Source of the DNA: Bryoerythrophyllum caledonicum | Lineage: Eukaryota > Streptophyta > Bryopsida > Pottiales > Pottiaceae | Direction: 5' to 3' | DNA length: 64,000 nt | Assembly (NCBI GenBank): GCA_963971425.1 | Contig: OZ020516.1 | Span: 37,994,199 to 38,058,198 of the forward strand | Part shown: piece after piece, positions 1-12,128 of the stretch | Position numbering within the stretch: position 1 is the stretch's first letter | How the letters are laid out: each line of letters opens with the position of its first letter | Made by a program: the position numbers and the translations under genes | The notes under the pieces: model-generated | Database searches by the model: none | Seen by the model: the letters and a program-made list of their open reading frames with translations, nothing else | Told to the model about the DNA's origin: nothing

Positions 1-98
1 AGGAGCAAATTCACTACCAGTGAAACGGAGGAAACAAATATACTAAAACCGAATAAAACACGTTCCTCATGCATGTGAGAGGACCATGAGGATCACAC

Positions 99-2576
99 CG
101 GATGGTTGAGTTGCTGGAGAAGTGAAACTGCTTGAGCTCGAGCTGGAAGCAGGACAGCAGGATTCATTATCTGGGCCTGAGGATAGAACAATAAATAAGA
201 AGACAAAACAAGGTTCTAGCAAAACGCAAACCTTTCTTCAGGTTTGGGTTCAAAGAAGAGGATGCAAACCTCGACAGCTTTAACTCCTTGTTAGACAAAC
301 CGGCTAAAACGCGAAAACTACAAGAATCTGAGTAGAGTAGAAGTTCCACGTACTTGAAGGCGTTTGATAAGGGTACTTATAATTGCATCCGACTCTTCCT
401 TGCATTTCCGGAAAGATGATTTACCGTATGCCTATTCTTGTCACAGTTTACAGCGTCGCTTAATGAAAGCTTATTCAAAGATGCAACGCTAACCAAATCA
501 GGCAGAGCACGGCATAACAATTTAAGCCCGAGTACAATTTGCAACGCCAGAGAAATATGACTTTGCATCCAGCACAAGGCTCCTGCTTACAGAGTATGAG
601 AAGAATCACCTTCAAGATAGGAAGGGCACCTTGATAATGCTTCACAGCTCCAACATGATTCTTAGCGCTCATGCATTTGCGAAGACGCTGTGGTAGGTTA
701 AAAATGAACTGCACAATCAAAGTAAAACGCTTAGTTGAATACTTCGAGTCCTCTCAAACAGAAGTCAATCAACTCATGTAAATCCTGTATCACATTCTCA
801 AATTCTCACATCCAATTATGATACGAGATAGAGCGCCGAAATGGAAAGACATTGTGCTAGACTCCAACAAAACTACACGATACTTAAATCGAGAATGCAC
901 GCAGTAACTTGTATTTAACAGCTACATTGGTCTTTACAAGTTATGAAGGATTGGGCCTTATTACTAGGAGCTACTTTCATGTGAGTCAAATCTCTACATG
1001 GTATTCCCTGTCAGGTTTTGCTATCAGAATGTCCAGATCCTTGGAGGACTTGCTATTCCAATAAACCACAGAATGAAATTCTCTCCAAACATTATGCCTA
1101 AGCAATCAGTGCTGTTCTCGTGTTCTGTAATCTAATGGCTACACAATATGACATGCAGTATACCTCTCCACTTCGTTTTAAGAAAATGGATTCACCTGAA
1201 CTTTCCGAAGAAGACCTCGAGTACCATTGAGTTCCTCAATCCGTTCACGGCGTTGACACAAGGAAGCATTGATGCTATCACTCTTCCCCCTGACAACAGT
1301 GACCTGTTCAGTCAGATTACGAAAGTTAATAATTGAAATTCAATGATCGTTATGATCTTGTCTTATGCAGCACATGTAAAAGGTGTAATTCTTGCAATGC
1401 AGAACCTCATTCATATCAATTCCAAGTCAGCATGACCTAAATTATGTTTTGAGATATTATCAAAGTGATTTGAGTGAGTTCTCTCTGTCTCCATCGGAAT
1501 TCCCCTTAAGATGACGAGAGGAGCCGTGAAACTTGTAGAATTTGGAGGGAATTTTCTGAACTGGCTCGAGCACAAGACCTATCACTAACTTGCCCTCATC
1601 ACCGAACAGCAAATAAGGATTCAAAGATGCACACAACTTAATCGCAAGAACAGGTAGGATGTGGCTGATGATTTACCATCTTGAGAAGCTGATCCATGTT
1701 AGACTCCATGCCGGACACGTATTCCTTTATACTGCAATAACAGACAAGCAGCGTGTCAAAAACTCAGTCAGGTTAGAGGAACAAGAGAGCGATCCTCGTC
1801 CCCAAAATCACCACAATCACCAGGAATTTATGTGGTTTCCCTGTGATGATCCCCCATGAGACTCACGGAGAATTAACACAAAGATGACCCTGGTGAGTTA
1901 GCATCAGAACAAACTTGCCAAGCGCGCAAGTACCAAACCTACCGTCGAATTGTATGAGTTGCACTTATGAATTTGTTGTAATTTTCATATACCAAAACTT
2001 GCAAACTCTTATCCACATTTTTTATCTCAGTGCCCAATTCCGCATGCCGACGCGCCAAGCGATCCCGCGGCGTCTTGCGAAGCTGCACATGCACGGCCAA
2101 TGCGGAATTCAGGTCACGATGATAAGAAAAGGAGAAATACCAGTGTCAGCCTCTATTTCAGTAGAGATCAAAAAGCACTTTGCATCTAAGGCACTGATTC
2201 CGACATACTGTCCCGTCGCTCCAAAAATCCAATTGCGAAAAACCAATCAATTCTCCAAACTTCATTAATTCGGCCTTTCGCGAAAAACTTCTCTCTTGAC
2301 TCTTACTCAGAAAAAAATCCCTCTCCCAATTCTTGACATTGAAATGCCGACGACGCCAGCTCCAATATCACTCCGCTCACAACGGCAACAAAGAGGAAGC
2401 CAGTGAACCTGAAACAGAAAGCTTACCAAAGACGAAAAATAATGCTCCGAATCGTCGTTGCTCCCTTGCATCGTCGGACGCCGCGACTCGGACCCCTCCG
2501 CCGAGTCACCGCCATAGAAATTTGTCAAGAGCTCCCGCAAGCGCGTCGTCTTCTCGTCCTGATCCTTGGCCGCCAT
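99..2576 (-). CDS. VPS51: VPS51 homologue, 5' part (seven exons, continues past the window start)
   Basis: Vps51 is a subunit of the GARP and EARP tethering complexes, which capture endosome-derived vesicles at the trans-Golgi. Exons on the minus strand are 2576-2427, 2082-1943, 1731-1677, 1303-1196, 708-610, 431-354 and 176-99. All junctions are GT-AG and all phases agree, giving 236 residues before the window edge. Recognisable family blocks, in order, are the start MAAKDQDEKTTRLRELLTNF, then LVYENYNKFISAT, GMESNMDQLL, RRERIEELNGTRGLLRKVQ, FIFNLPQRLRKC and GALPILK. These match the conserved N-terminal coiled-coil part of plant Vps51 (known in Arabidopsis as UNHINGED). The remaining roughly two thirds of the protein should lie beyond position 1. 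The ATG at 2574-2576 is the first in a 50-codon exon ending at a consensus GTAAGC donor. Exon base composition is less GC-rich than in the genes right of 31 kb. Confidence 0.9.
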
Positions 2577-2616
2577 CGGTGCCGCCGTTCCCTATCTTCA
2601 CCCGAGCCTCAAGACC

Positions 2617-3470
2617 TCCACAGCGCCATAGGATCCCTCCGCATCCCGCTCCAGCGCCCGCAACATCATATCCCGAAAATCAAATGCATGCATCGAACTC
2701 TAGAGCTTGCACATCCGCCTCACAATGCAAACGCATTAAGCCTTCGAAATGTCATGAACATTCCATACAGCCTGCAAATTAAAATGCTCGTTGCCTCTCG
2801 GCCAGCCTCCTTCCGGTGGCGGTCCGTGACGCGAATTGCAATGCCTGGAATTAAAATCCATGTGTAAAACCCTAGCTGCCATCCAATTCATGAACATACT
2901 GCACCATCGGATACCGCTTCTGCGACGCAACTCCAAATCTGCAACATCGTATTCCAAAAATCATATGCATGGATCGAAATCTAGAGCTTGCACATCCAAA
3001 CAGATTACATCCCTCAAATGGTGTAACTCCATACAGCCTGCATATTTGTTTCATCTCCTACTTACGATCCATGAGGCAAAATCCATAACGAAGATGCAAT
3101 ACCTGAAGCTACAGTCCGGGAACGAAAACCTAGCTGCACTGCGTTGCCATCCAGTTTATGAACTTACTGCATCATCGGATCCCTCCGCATCCCACTTCGG
3201 CAACGCAACTCCAAATCTGCAACATCGTATTCCAAGAATCAAATGCATGGATCGAACTCCAGAGCTTGCACATCCAAACGGATTATGTCCTCAAATGATA
3301 GAACTCCATACAGCCTGCATATTAGAAATCTCGTTTCATCTCCTCCTTGCGATCGATGAGGCAAAATCCATGGCGAAGATGCAAAATCCATGGAGACGAT
3401 GCAATACCTGAAGCTACAGTCCAGGAACGAAACCCTAGCTGCTCTGCGTTGCCATGCAATCCATGAACCT
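2617..3470. repeat. About three tandem copies of a ~280-bp unit upstream of VPS51
   Basis: The segment starting 'ATAGGATCCCTCCGCATCCC' (about 2620) recurs in diverged form near 2903 and 3173. Each unit carries the shared strings 'GATCGAACTC', 'AGAGCTTGCACATCC' and 'CCATACAGCCTGCA' in the same order. Identity is moderate and unit length varies by indels. It lies immediately upstream of the VPS51 start codon, so it could overlap the promoter or 5'UTR. Long open frames here (for example 2836-3411 on the plus strand) follow the repeat and show no protein family. Confidence 0.75.
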
Positions 3471-3659
3471 CTGCAACTTACTCCAAAAAACTTCAGAAAA
3501 ATGGAGAAGACGTCATTAATAACGAGGCGTTCCTTGTGGACATCTCGATTGACATCTATGCAATTAACCCGTGTACTATGGGCACCATACCCGCTTTGTG
3601 TTGAGTTGACACCCTAGATAAATCCGGATGGGATTGAGGTCCGCGTCAGGAGATGGACA

Positions 3660-3888
3660 ATGTTGGACCCTTACTTTTGGTCGTTGGTACCTACTATTGG
3701 CCACCCACTAAACATGGATGTACAGTTTGAAAACTCATAGCTAATTCAATTCTCATCAAAAAAATATGAAATCACTTCGGTTGGAATTGTAATTCTATTG
3801 GCTATCATTGAAAAATAATAGAATAATTATCTCCTCTCTCCATATATGCACATTCCTTAACTTGTCGGTTTTAGGGGGGCTTACCTTA
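3660..3888 (+). mobile_element. MITE family 1, copy A (5'-truncated)
   Basis: This is the right two thirds of a ~355-bp miniature element found eight times in the window. Internal landmarks are 'CCCTTACTTTTGGTCGTTGG', 'CACCCACTAAACATGG' and 'GGTTGGAATTGTAATTCTAT'. It ends in the terminal motif 'GGGGGGCTTACCT' followed by TA. The left terminus is missing. Confidence 0.75.
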
Positions 3889-4075
3889 GTATGGAATTGC
3901 ACTTTAACTTTGACAACATCACACCCTCCCGTTCCCTTAGAAGTGTGAAATAAGCAAGGTGTGACGTATTTGATAATGTCACATATGGGCGATTAACGGA
4001 TAGTGTGACATTATCAAAAATAAAAGCAGAAAAACAAATTAACAAAACAATCATTCTACTAAAATCATAATCCGT

Positions 4076-4187
4076 GCAATGAACCACGTAGCGATCAATC
4101 GCGCAGTCAACCGTGCAATGAACTATAGGAACGGTGCAGTCAACTGTGCAGTTAATTACGCAGCCAACCGCGCAGTGAATCATGTTA
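4076..4187 (+). repeat. Degenerate short tandem repeat (GCAGTCAACC-like)
   Basis: Repeated variants of 'CGTGCAATGAAC', 'CGCGCAGTCAAC' and 'GTGCAGTTAAT' run through this stretch with a period near 12-18 bases. No coding signal beyond the repeat is visible. Confidence 0.6.
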
Positions 4188-4539
4188 CTTTTTTTAAAAA
4201 TATAGTTTGTAATATTAAAAACTACATTGAAATGGTTGGAATAATGCATTGCAAAGCATTAGCTTGAGTTTTTGGGTGTGACAAATTTGCATTTGTGTGT
4301 TGCAATTTGTGCTCTTGATTACAAATTTGACGTTTAAAATATTTTTGAGTTAAGCACTAAAAGATTGAATTGTAAATTATGAGTTGTAAACTTGGAGTGA
4401 AAAAGTTGTGAAGTTGGAGTTGTGATCTTGGAGGTTGGTATACAAAGTTGGAGTTGCAAAATTGCATATTCGAGTTGTGGAGATTGAAATTACAAGTTTT
4501 GAGGTGAATTGCAAATTTTGAGGTGAGATTGCAAGTTTT

Positions 4540-4703
4540 GAGATTGTAATTGCAAATTGAGTTTGTGGGTGCGTGAATTTGAGATTGTAATTGCAAATTG
4601 AGTTTCTGGGTGTGTGAATTTGAGATTGTAATTGCAAGTTGAGGTTGTGGGTGTGTGAGATTGAGATTGTAATTGCAAGTTGAGTTTGTGGGTGTGTGAA
4701 ATT
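4540..4703 (+). repeat. Four copies of a 41-bp minisatellite
   Basis: Units beginning 'GAGATTGTAATTGCAA' start at 4540, 4581, 4622 and 4663 and are about 41 bp long with few substitutions. Looser GAGTTG/GAGATTG variants precede them from about 4380. Sequence flanking the array on the left ('TTTGCATTTGTGTGTTGCAA', about 4287) recurs on its right (about 4701), so a larger segment seems duplicated. The long open frames on the minus strand here are products of the repeat. Confidence 0.8.
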
Positions 4704-6113
4704 TGCATTTGTGTGTTGCAATTTGTGCTTATCCAAAATAAATTTGAAACTCTTGATTACAAATTTGACGTTCATAACATTATGAAATTCCATGTTAAAA
4801 TGCAAAAAATCTAAAACCTAATGTATTTTTTTCTATTGTATTCTAGACCATTATTAAAATTCATGCATAGGCTTTGAAGACATATTTGTATTTTATGTAG
4901 ATTGTTGTTACCTTTCTTTTTTTATATTTTGTGATATCAAAACTACATTAAAATGGTTGAACTCATGCGTTGCAAAGCAAGCGCCAATTGCTAGTAATAT
5001 AATAAAGATAACAAAAATTATGTCAAAAAAATTATGTCACACATTGAATTGATCTTGTCCTTGTAACAATGCAATTTGAAATAGTTATGTTTAACACCTA
5101 CAGTAATGAAATTCCTTACATCAAAAGATATTCTAGGCGACAAGGAACGCCTGGGAATGGATGCCAAATGGATGCCAGATTAGCCACAAAAGGCAAATCC
5201 AAACCTCCACTAATATACACACTTCATGACCACACGTACACACTTCATGAAATTCCTTAGCAACGTAAAATGTGTCGCAAAAGTCAACAAGCACCAAAAA
5301 AAAAAGCCAAAATCAATCTTCAAATGACATAATCATAAAAGAACCCACTGAACCCAGTCCCAACGAGAAAACAAAACAACAATACCTCAAGAAATCCAAT
5401 CTCTTCATAAGACATTTCAAAGCAAAAGTACATGAAAAAAATCATACTCAAATCTCAATACTTATGGCATACCCTCAAATTAAGAAAATGAGAAAGACAC
5501 AACCTGTGAAAAACAAAAACAAAGTTGGAGGCTATGTGGATGCAAAGAATTTGCAATTAAAAAATATACTATTGTCTACCGGTTGGCATTGAAAAAGTAT
5601 CTTATCCGAAACATACCTCCTCATTGAAACTGGATAGGATGAGTTCAACGACGGCGATGGGATATGATTCATTTGTAATACATTTATTCATCTCTCCATC
5701 TTGTTATTGTCACACTTACACTACATTTTTGAAAATAAAAAGTGACATTATCAAGGGTGATAGGGATATTAACAAGGGAGTTTTGAAGTGGGGAAATTGG
5801 TTTCAAGGTTTTGAGTGATAATATCAAGGTGTTCTATTCACAAGGATAGTGTTATCAACATTAGACTGTATTTCTTCCTCATGAAAGAGACACAATAGAA
5901 AAAGAAGCTCATTTCCACATAGCTCTTACGTTCTTGCGTTTTTGTATAAAATTTTGAAAATAAAAATGTGAATTATGGAAACTTGATCAAAATATGAAAA
6001 ACTCATTTGGGGACTTTAGTTCTTTATGGTTAAGAAATAAAATTTTCCAATATACTTTACCTACGTGAAGAACTATCCATATCCAGAAAAGAATAACTCA
6101 AAATGTATACGTT
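4704..6113. other. AT-rich intergenic DNA, no gene recognised
   Basis: Contains a second copy of the 'AACTACAT..AAATGGTTG' segment also at about 4218. A short open frame (5272-5592) encodes a lysine-, serine- and asparagine-rich peptide that follows base composition and matches no family I know. Confidence 0.6.
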
Positions 6114-6117
6114 TTAA

Positions 6118-7046
6118 CACCTAAAGGACCAAATCTTCTTCAGGGGGATTCCTGATTTTGGGCAGGTTCCTAAAAAATTAAAAAAAATCCTTCTTCTCTG
6201 AAATTTTTATTCTAGATTGCCTCTGATAAGAGCTTCGTGGAGATATTTTTATTTTATTTTTTGGATTTGTGGTTTGAAAGTTAGTACCACTTAAAGCCAA
6301 AAGTGGGGACTCCGGGCACCTCCAAATTTTTGACAAAAGTTTCTATTGACATTGAGATTTTTCACACATATGAAGAATATTTCCTTCTTTGGAAATTTTC
6401 AAAAAAAAATCTTGTCTTTAGTGTAAAAAGGCATTTTATTCCAAGTCAAACATTTTCACACATTGTCGGGCAACGCAGGAAAAAAACTTCATCTTTTCTA
6501 CATAAAACCTAGAGATCTTCATAATTTTTACTTAATATTATTTCAGCAACAATATGTGGTGAAAACCTTCTTATTGACCGTTTGGATTATCATTCAAATA
6601 CATACGTAGTTCACAAAAAAATAAAACGTGAAATGGCAATTTTTGAACCTCCACTCCTTGCACACTTGTTTTGAATATGCTACACCCCTTTTTTACCTCT
6701 AAAAATTGGTGTGTTGGGAAATAACATCATGCTTAAGACAATGGTAAAAGATTTAGACCTTGTACAGTACAATGCAAAAATTTGATACAAAGTGAAGTCA
6801 AAGTCTGCTGATCTACTCAACGGAGGAAAGAAAATGAACCATTGTTTTGACTTTATACACTAAAATCTATCAATCCGTGTGGTGAATTGCAACCAAAATT
6901 TAATGGCATGTTTATGTAGAAGTCTTATTCAAGATCTTACGGTTGAAAATCCGAAATTCACTTTAAAATGTGATTTTCATGTCTCTTTATGGCAGTGGAA
7001 GTTTTGGACTGGGTTTAGAGCGAAAGTGGTCGTGGTCCTTTAGGGG
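6118..7046 (+). mobile_element. TTAA-flanked non-autonomous element, family A (929 bp)
   Basis: The element is bounded by TTAA at 6114-6117 and 7047-7050. It starts CACCTAAAGGACCA and ends in the complement of CCCCTAAAGGACCA. It is similar end to end to the element at 55922-56844, and no transposase is encoded. A TTAA target with ~13-bp termini starting CCC is the signature of piggyBac-type transposition. The family assignment is inference from the ends only. Confidence 0.75.
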
Positions 7047-7050
7047 TTAA

Positions 7051-7617
7051 AGATCACAACTATGTTCCACAACATCACCAAATTTGAAAGATTTTTATTC
7101 AAATTTTATAGATTTCTTAATCAACTTTTGAAGGTGAGATTACGATAATTTTTGGACCCTATAGTAGAAAGTAAGTCAATCTCCATCACAAGGCAAAAAT
7201 TACTAGGTACTGTCAAAGTTACAAAATAACTTGAAATAATATCACCCAACTCCTAACAATGGAATTCTAACTCACCACTCTTAAGGTGATATATAGTGTT
7301 TGCAACACTTATTACAAACTCAAATGCCAAATGAAAATTACCTAGGTTGCTCATGTAACAATATCAAATGTCAATTTAAACACTAATTGTCAATAACTAT
7401 AACTTTTGGCCGTTGTTACATTTCAAAGTGTTGACATTTAGTATTAGTTAGATACTTCTACTCCACACTTCTATTCTTACAACCAAGGAAGTAAATGCAT
7501 GAACTGGTGCATGAAGCGACCCAAAACCGATAACTCAAAATTTGAAAACTCCAGTCATTATCAGCATTGGGTCATGAAGTGTGCAATTTTAGGTTGCTCC
7601 ACCTCAATTGAGCCTAG
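7051..7617. other. AT-rich intergenic DNA, nothing recognised
   Basis: No coding frame, RNA gene or terminal-repeat structure could be supported here. Confidence 0.5.
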
Positions 7618-8604
7618 ATCTTTTTTTAAAAATTGGATTGATAATATGAAAGTTATTAGCCTTCAAAGTCAAATTGGGGACTCCGGGCACCTCCAAAAAA
7701 TTTGCTAGAAGTTTCTATTGGCATTGAGATTTTTCATACATATAGAGAATATTACCTTCTTTGAAGATGTCAACAAAATTTCTTGTCTTTAGTGGAAAAA
7801 AACATTTTAACCCCTAAAGTTCCTTAACAATTTCCCTCAAAAACTATAAGTGGTACTAACTTTCAAACCACAAATCCAAAAAATAAAATAAAAATACGTC
7901 CACGAAGCTCTTATCAAAGGCAATCTAGCTTTAAAATTTCAGAGAAAATTGATTTTTTTTCGAATTTTAGGAACCTGCTAAAAAATCAAGGAACCCCCCC
8001 GAAGGAGACTGTGGTCCTTTAGGGGTTAACCCAAGTCAAACATTTTCACACATTGTCAAGCAAGATACCAAAAAAACTTCTTCTTTTCCACAAAAAAACC
8101 TAGAAATCTTCATACTTTTAACTTTTTATATTTTCGACAACGACATGTGGTGAAAACCTTCTTATTGACCGTTTGGATTATCATTATTAAACATGTTAAG
8201 TTCACAAGATATTAAAATGTGAATTGGAAATTTTTGAACCTCCACTCCTTGCACGCTTGTTTTGAATATGCTACACCCCTTGTCTACCTCTAAAAATTGG
8301 TGTACAAGGAGCTAACATCATGCCAAACACAATGGTAAAGGATTTAGACCTTGTGTAGTGCATAAATTTGACACCAAGTGAAGTCAAAGTCTGTTGATTC
8401 ACTCAACGCAAGGAAGATAATGAACCATTTTCTTGACTATGCTATAATCTTCATATCCGTACGGTGGATTGCAGCCTAAAAAGTATGGTAAGTTTATGTA
8501 AAAGTTGGTTTTAAGATCTTACGGTTCAAAGTCCAAAATTGTACTTCAAAATTAGACTTTCTTGCCTCTAGTTGATAGTGGCAGTTTTGGGGTGTTTTAT
8601 GTTA
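7618..8604 (+). mobile_element. Family A relic carrying a nested smaller family A element
   Basis: The landmarks 'GGGGACTCCGGGCACCTCCA', 'CTTATTGACCGTTTGGATTA' and 'GAACCTCCACTCCTTGCAC' follow the same order as in 6118-7046. The left terminus is degraded. Collinearity is broken by the insertion at 7811-8025: the sequence reads 'AACATT', then the insert, then 'CCAAGTCAAACATTTTCACA', where the other copy is continuous. Confidence 0.65.
7811..8025 (-). mobile_element. Internally deleted family A element (215 bp)
   Basis: Flanked by TTAA at 7807-7810 and 8026-8029, starting CCCCTAAAGTTCC and ending GGTCCTTTAGGGG. Its interior is the reverse complement of the left end of the 929-bp copy at 6118. 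It is therefore a deletion derivative that inserted into a relative. Confidence 0.75.
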
Positions 8605-8611
8605 AAAGTTT

Positions 8612-8757
8612 TTACCCTCTAAAGGGGAAAGTAGTTCTAATACACTAACCTATGTCTCGTGGCCATTGGCTTAGTGAAGAGAATGAACAATCATTGTATT
8701 CACGCCAACCCCCTTCAGATACCCAAGTTCATCACCTTCTTCTTCTTGCTCATATTG
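8612..8757 (+). mobile_element. 5'-truncated LINE 3'-end relic
   Basis: Aligns with the 3' UTR of the LINE at 17959-25895: 'AAAGGGGAAAGTAGTTC', then the hairpin region, then 'TTCACGCCAACCCCCTTCAG', then a CTTCTT tail. Nothing 5' of the last ~130 bases of the LINE is present. Confidence 0.65.
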
Positions 8758-9515
8758 AAAAAAATCCTTGTCTACATCTACGACAAGGATTACGTAGGAT
8801 GCATTGATGGGTTTGTGGACATTTTTGTAATGATATGCATTGAAATTGACATGTTGAAGGAGCATTTTAGAGCATCGTCTCCAGATGTTTCCCTGATTTT
8901 GAATCATCTTCTATGGTTCCCACTATTTATCCCCACAAATCCCCACAACCTCTGTTGGACCCCTCATCTTAATGGTGAGGGAGCCCATGGAACCAATTTT
9001 TTGCGCACTCTTCTATTAGGGGAATCAAGAGGCTTTTTTTGCAAATTTTAGGCCAAATTAGGAGCATGCCTCCTTGAATTATCACATAGGGACTCACCGT
9101 GAGATTAAAACACCAATCACATGTTTATTTTTCTTTTTAAAGTCGCCCCCAAAAAAACAAATTAAAATAGAGGATAGATTTTGTCCACAACCCCCTCTCA
9201 CCAGAGCCTGTACCTCGATGCAACGCTAGTGGCGGGTGCTAAGTAGGATTCATCTTTTCCTATCTACCAATTTTTACATATACACTAATCCCTCCCATAA
9301 GCTATAGACAGATCTAGCGCCGGTGGAAGGAGGTGGTAAAAACTCATAAGAGGTTAAAGTTAGTTGAGAATTTAGTGGAGGTTTGGAAAACTTAGTAGGG
9401 GTTAAAGTTTGCTGAGAATTTAGTGAGGATGATGGAAGTTTAGAGGACACAAACTAAGTACCACGTAAATAAAGACGTATAACTTATTGGAGGTTATAAC
9501 TTAGGAGAGGTATAA
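8758..9515. other. Intergenic DNA, no gene recognised
   Basis: A 130-codon open frame (8659-9051) begins inside the LINE relic and has no recognisable family. A ~30-base direct repeat ('GGTTAAAG...GAGAATTTAGTG') occurs at about 9352 and 9400. Confidence 0.5.
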
Positions 9516-10906
9516 CTTAACCCCTATTCTGAAACATGTTGAGTTTACAAAAAAACATAACGTGAATTGACAATTTTGAACCTCCACTCGTTGCACAATT
9601 TTATTGAATATGGTACACCCCTTTTCTACTTCTAAAAATTGGTATACAAGGAACTAATGTCATTCTTAACGTGATGGTATTAAATTTAGACCTTGTATAG
9701 TGCAAAAAATTGACACCGAGTGAAGTCAAAGTCTACTAATCCACACAACGCAGGGAAGAAAATGAATTGTTTTCTCTACTTCAAACGCTAAAATCTTTCA
9801 ATCCATGCGATCAAAGTGTATGAAATGTTTAGAGTATATTACTCATTAGGTATTTATTGAGATCTTACGGTTAAAGCTGAAAGTTATTGTTTTTGTTTTC
9901 TTCCTTACTCATAATACTTTAATAAAAAAAATTGAAGTGTTTTTGGTGGGAAATTGTCATAGAAATTCACACCTAAGTTTTCTTTGAAAATTTCACACCA
10001 AAAACAATTCAAAGCTGCTCGTTTTAGTGCAATTATTTAGGAAGTAAACAAAAGCTTCTATTTCTAGTTCCGACCCTAGGATCTCAATTAAAATTACTAG
10101 GTAGCATATCCACAAAAGTTTATAATATTTGACCGCACAGATTGAAAGATTATGGTGTTTGAAGTTGGAAAAAGGGTTCATTTTTGTCCATGTGTTGAGT
10201 GGATCAAAAGACTTTGACTTCACTTGTTGTCAAATTCTTGCACTATACAAGGTCTAAATTTGATATCATCATGTTGATCATGATATTAAATCCTTGTACA
10301 CCAATTTTTAGAGGTAGAAAATGTGTGCAACATATTCAAAAAAATTGTGCAAGGAGTGGAGGTTCAAAAATTGTCAATTCAAATTCTATTTTTTGGTGAA
10401 CTTAATATGAGAATCCAAATGGTTAAGAAGAAGTTTTACACCACACAACAATGTGAGAAAAATAAAAAAGTAAAAAATATGAAGTTCTCTAAGTTCTATG
10501 TAAAAAAGAAGTTATTTTGGTACCTTGTCCAGCAATGTGACAATGTGTGAAAATGTTTGACTTGTGTTAATATGCTATTTTCCACTAAAGACAAGAGATT
10601 TTTTTTTGACAAAATGAAAGGAAATCATATTACTTGCCAATATTGAAAATCTTACATTCAATAGAGTGTCCCAGTAAAAGTTTTTGGAGTTGCCCGACGT
10701 GCCGGCTCTCTCCATTTGAAAGACAAAACCCTATAAATTTTTCATTAAATCTAGTTTTAGGAAAAGTTTGGACTCACACAAAGCTTTTAGTAATGACCAT
10801 CTACACTGAAAACATTCAAAGAAAAAGGTTATAAATCAATATCATATGAACCTGCCCAAACCTTCAAACGTCCCCCAAAGGGACTCTTGGAAATTTAGGG
10901 GTTGAA
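9516..10906. mobile_element. Two degraded TTAA-family relics (families A and B)
   Basis: The left part (about 9516-9955) resembles the interior of family A, with 'TTGAACCTCCACTCGTTGCA'. The right part (about 9965-10906) resembles family B at 55485-57368, with 'ACACCAAAAACAATTCAAAG', 'GACCGCACAGATTGAAAGAT' and a degraded right end 'TTTAGGGGTTGAA'. The right relic keeps an unoccupied TTAA at 10402-10405, exactly where the family B copy at 55 kb holds a nested family A element. Confidence 0.6.
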
Positions 10907-10981
10907 TTAGATTTTTTACCCTAACAATGGTTATAAGTTGGTCGAGGTTAGAAGTTGATTGAGGTTGTAAGTTAGTGACAT

Positions 10982-11275
10982 TAAGGTAAGCCCCCCCATA
11001 ACCAACAAAAACCCATAGCCAACGCCTATAAAATTGGAGTATATCCAACCCTCTTCCATCCCATTACCACCAACTCAGCTCCAAATGGAGGTTTGCTATT
11101 AGTCAAGACCCTTACTTTTGGTCGTTGGTTATGGGGGTACCACCCACTAAACATGGCTGCACAGTTTGAAAATACATAACTAATTCAATTTTCAATGAAA
11201 AAATATGAAATCACTTGGGTTGGAATTGTAATTCTATTGGCTGTCACTGAAAAATAATGAATAATAATATAAACA
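10982..11275 (+). mobile_element. MITE family 1, copy B (3'-truncated)
   Basis: Starts at the terminal motif TAAGGTAAGCCCCCC and runs through 'CCAACGCCTATAAAATTGG', 'CTCTTCCATCCCATTACCAC' and 'GGTTGGAATTGTAATTCTAT'. Homology stops before the right terminus. Confidence 0.75.
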
Positions 11276-11394
11276 TTTTGGCTCAACTATCATTGCACTT
11301 GTGAGAAACGACTTTGACCTTGCTCTTGATACGGTTATCTCAGGAAGTGCAAACCTGTACATGATGTACTGTAGTGAAATTTGGAGAAAAGCTA

Positions 11395-11611
11395 CACTGA
11401 AGTTGATATTTAGTGTTCAACACACTAAATGACTTGTAAATGCTATGTCTTTTTACTTTTGATGTGGACTTCCACTGAGAGCGTAAGTATCTATACTATC
11501 TAAATAGGAGAATCATTGTAACTATAGTTGGTAAAAATATTCATCAAGAGTAAAAACTTATAGCATTTACAAGTCATTTACTGTGCTGAACACTAAATAT
11601 CAACTTCAATG
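11395..11611 (+). mobile_element. MITE family 2 (TA target, long inverted repeats), 217 bp
   Basis: Flanked by TA at 11393-11394 and 11612-11613. The left end CACTGAAGTTGATATTTAGT is repeated inverted at the right end as CATTGAAGTTGATATTTAGT. Inverted homology continues inward through 'GACTTGTAAATGCTAT'. A TA duplication with long inverted ends suggests a Tc1/mariner-type non-autonomous element. Relatives lie at 31139-31477 and 63088-63243. Confidence 0.75.
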
Positions 11612-11614
11612 TAA

Positions 11615-12128
11615 GGGCCGCTTCACACCTAACGCCCGAGTCGAGAGTCCGTCGGTTTCCACCAATGAGATTGCTTGAATGGCCAAGTCCGGCCTCTTGG
11701 CCTTCACACCAAAGGCCAAAGTCCAAAGGTCGTCGTCTTCCAATGTGCCTACATGGCATTACTTTTGGAGAGTTTTGGCGCCAAGGCGACGGACTCCTGA
11801 GCAAAACTTGGGTCGCCGTTATTAGTCGACCCAAACTTCCTTCAAGAGTCCGTCGATTACTTCAATAAAATAATCAAAATCTGACAAGATCTGGACCGTT
11901 AGATGAAGAGGCAAAATATTATGGCGTAATATGTGGGGTTTGGAATTTGGACTTGGGCTTTGGGGCTTCACACCACAGCCGCCCGAAGGCTTCAATATAT
12001 GTATTTTTCAATGTTTTTTTTAATCCAAAAGTTTGGACTCTCGCCATAGTTTGGGCAGAAATTTTGACGGAGAGACTCTCGACTTGGCCTCGTGTGAAGC
12101 GTCGACTTGGCCTCGTGTGAAGCGGCCC
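11615..12128. mobile_element. PIF/Harbinger-like non-autonomous element, 514 bp
   Basis: Bounded by TAA at 11612-11614 and 12129-12131, with ends GGGCCGCTTCACAC and GTGTGAAGCGGCCC in perfect inversion. A 3-bp TWA duplication with GGGCC termini is typical of PIF/Harbinger (Tourist-like) elements. The left TAA overlaps the TA flank of the MITE at 11395-11611, so the two abut. No transposase is encoded. Confidence 0.75.

Noticed and set aside
2333-2867. Plus-strand frames of about 150 codons at 2.3-2.9 kb
   Set aside because: Antisense to VPS51 exon 1 and running through the tandem repeat; no family signature.
5272-5592. 106-codon Lys/Asn/Ser-rich frame
   Set aside because: Composition follows the A-rich DNA; no homologous motif, splice sites or neighbouring exons seen.
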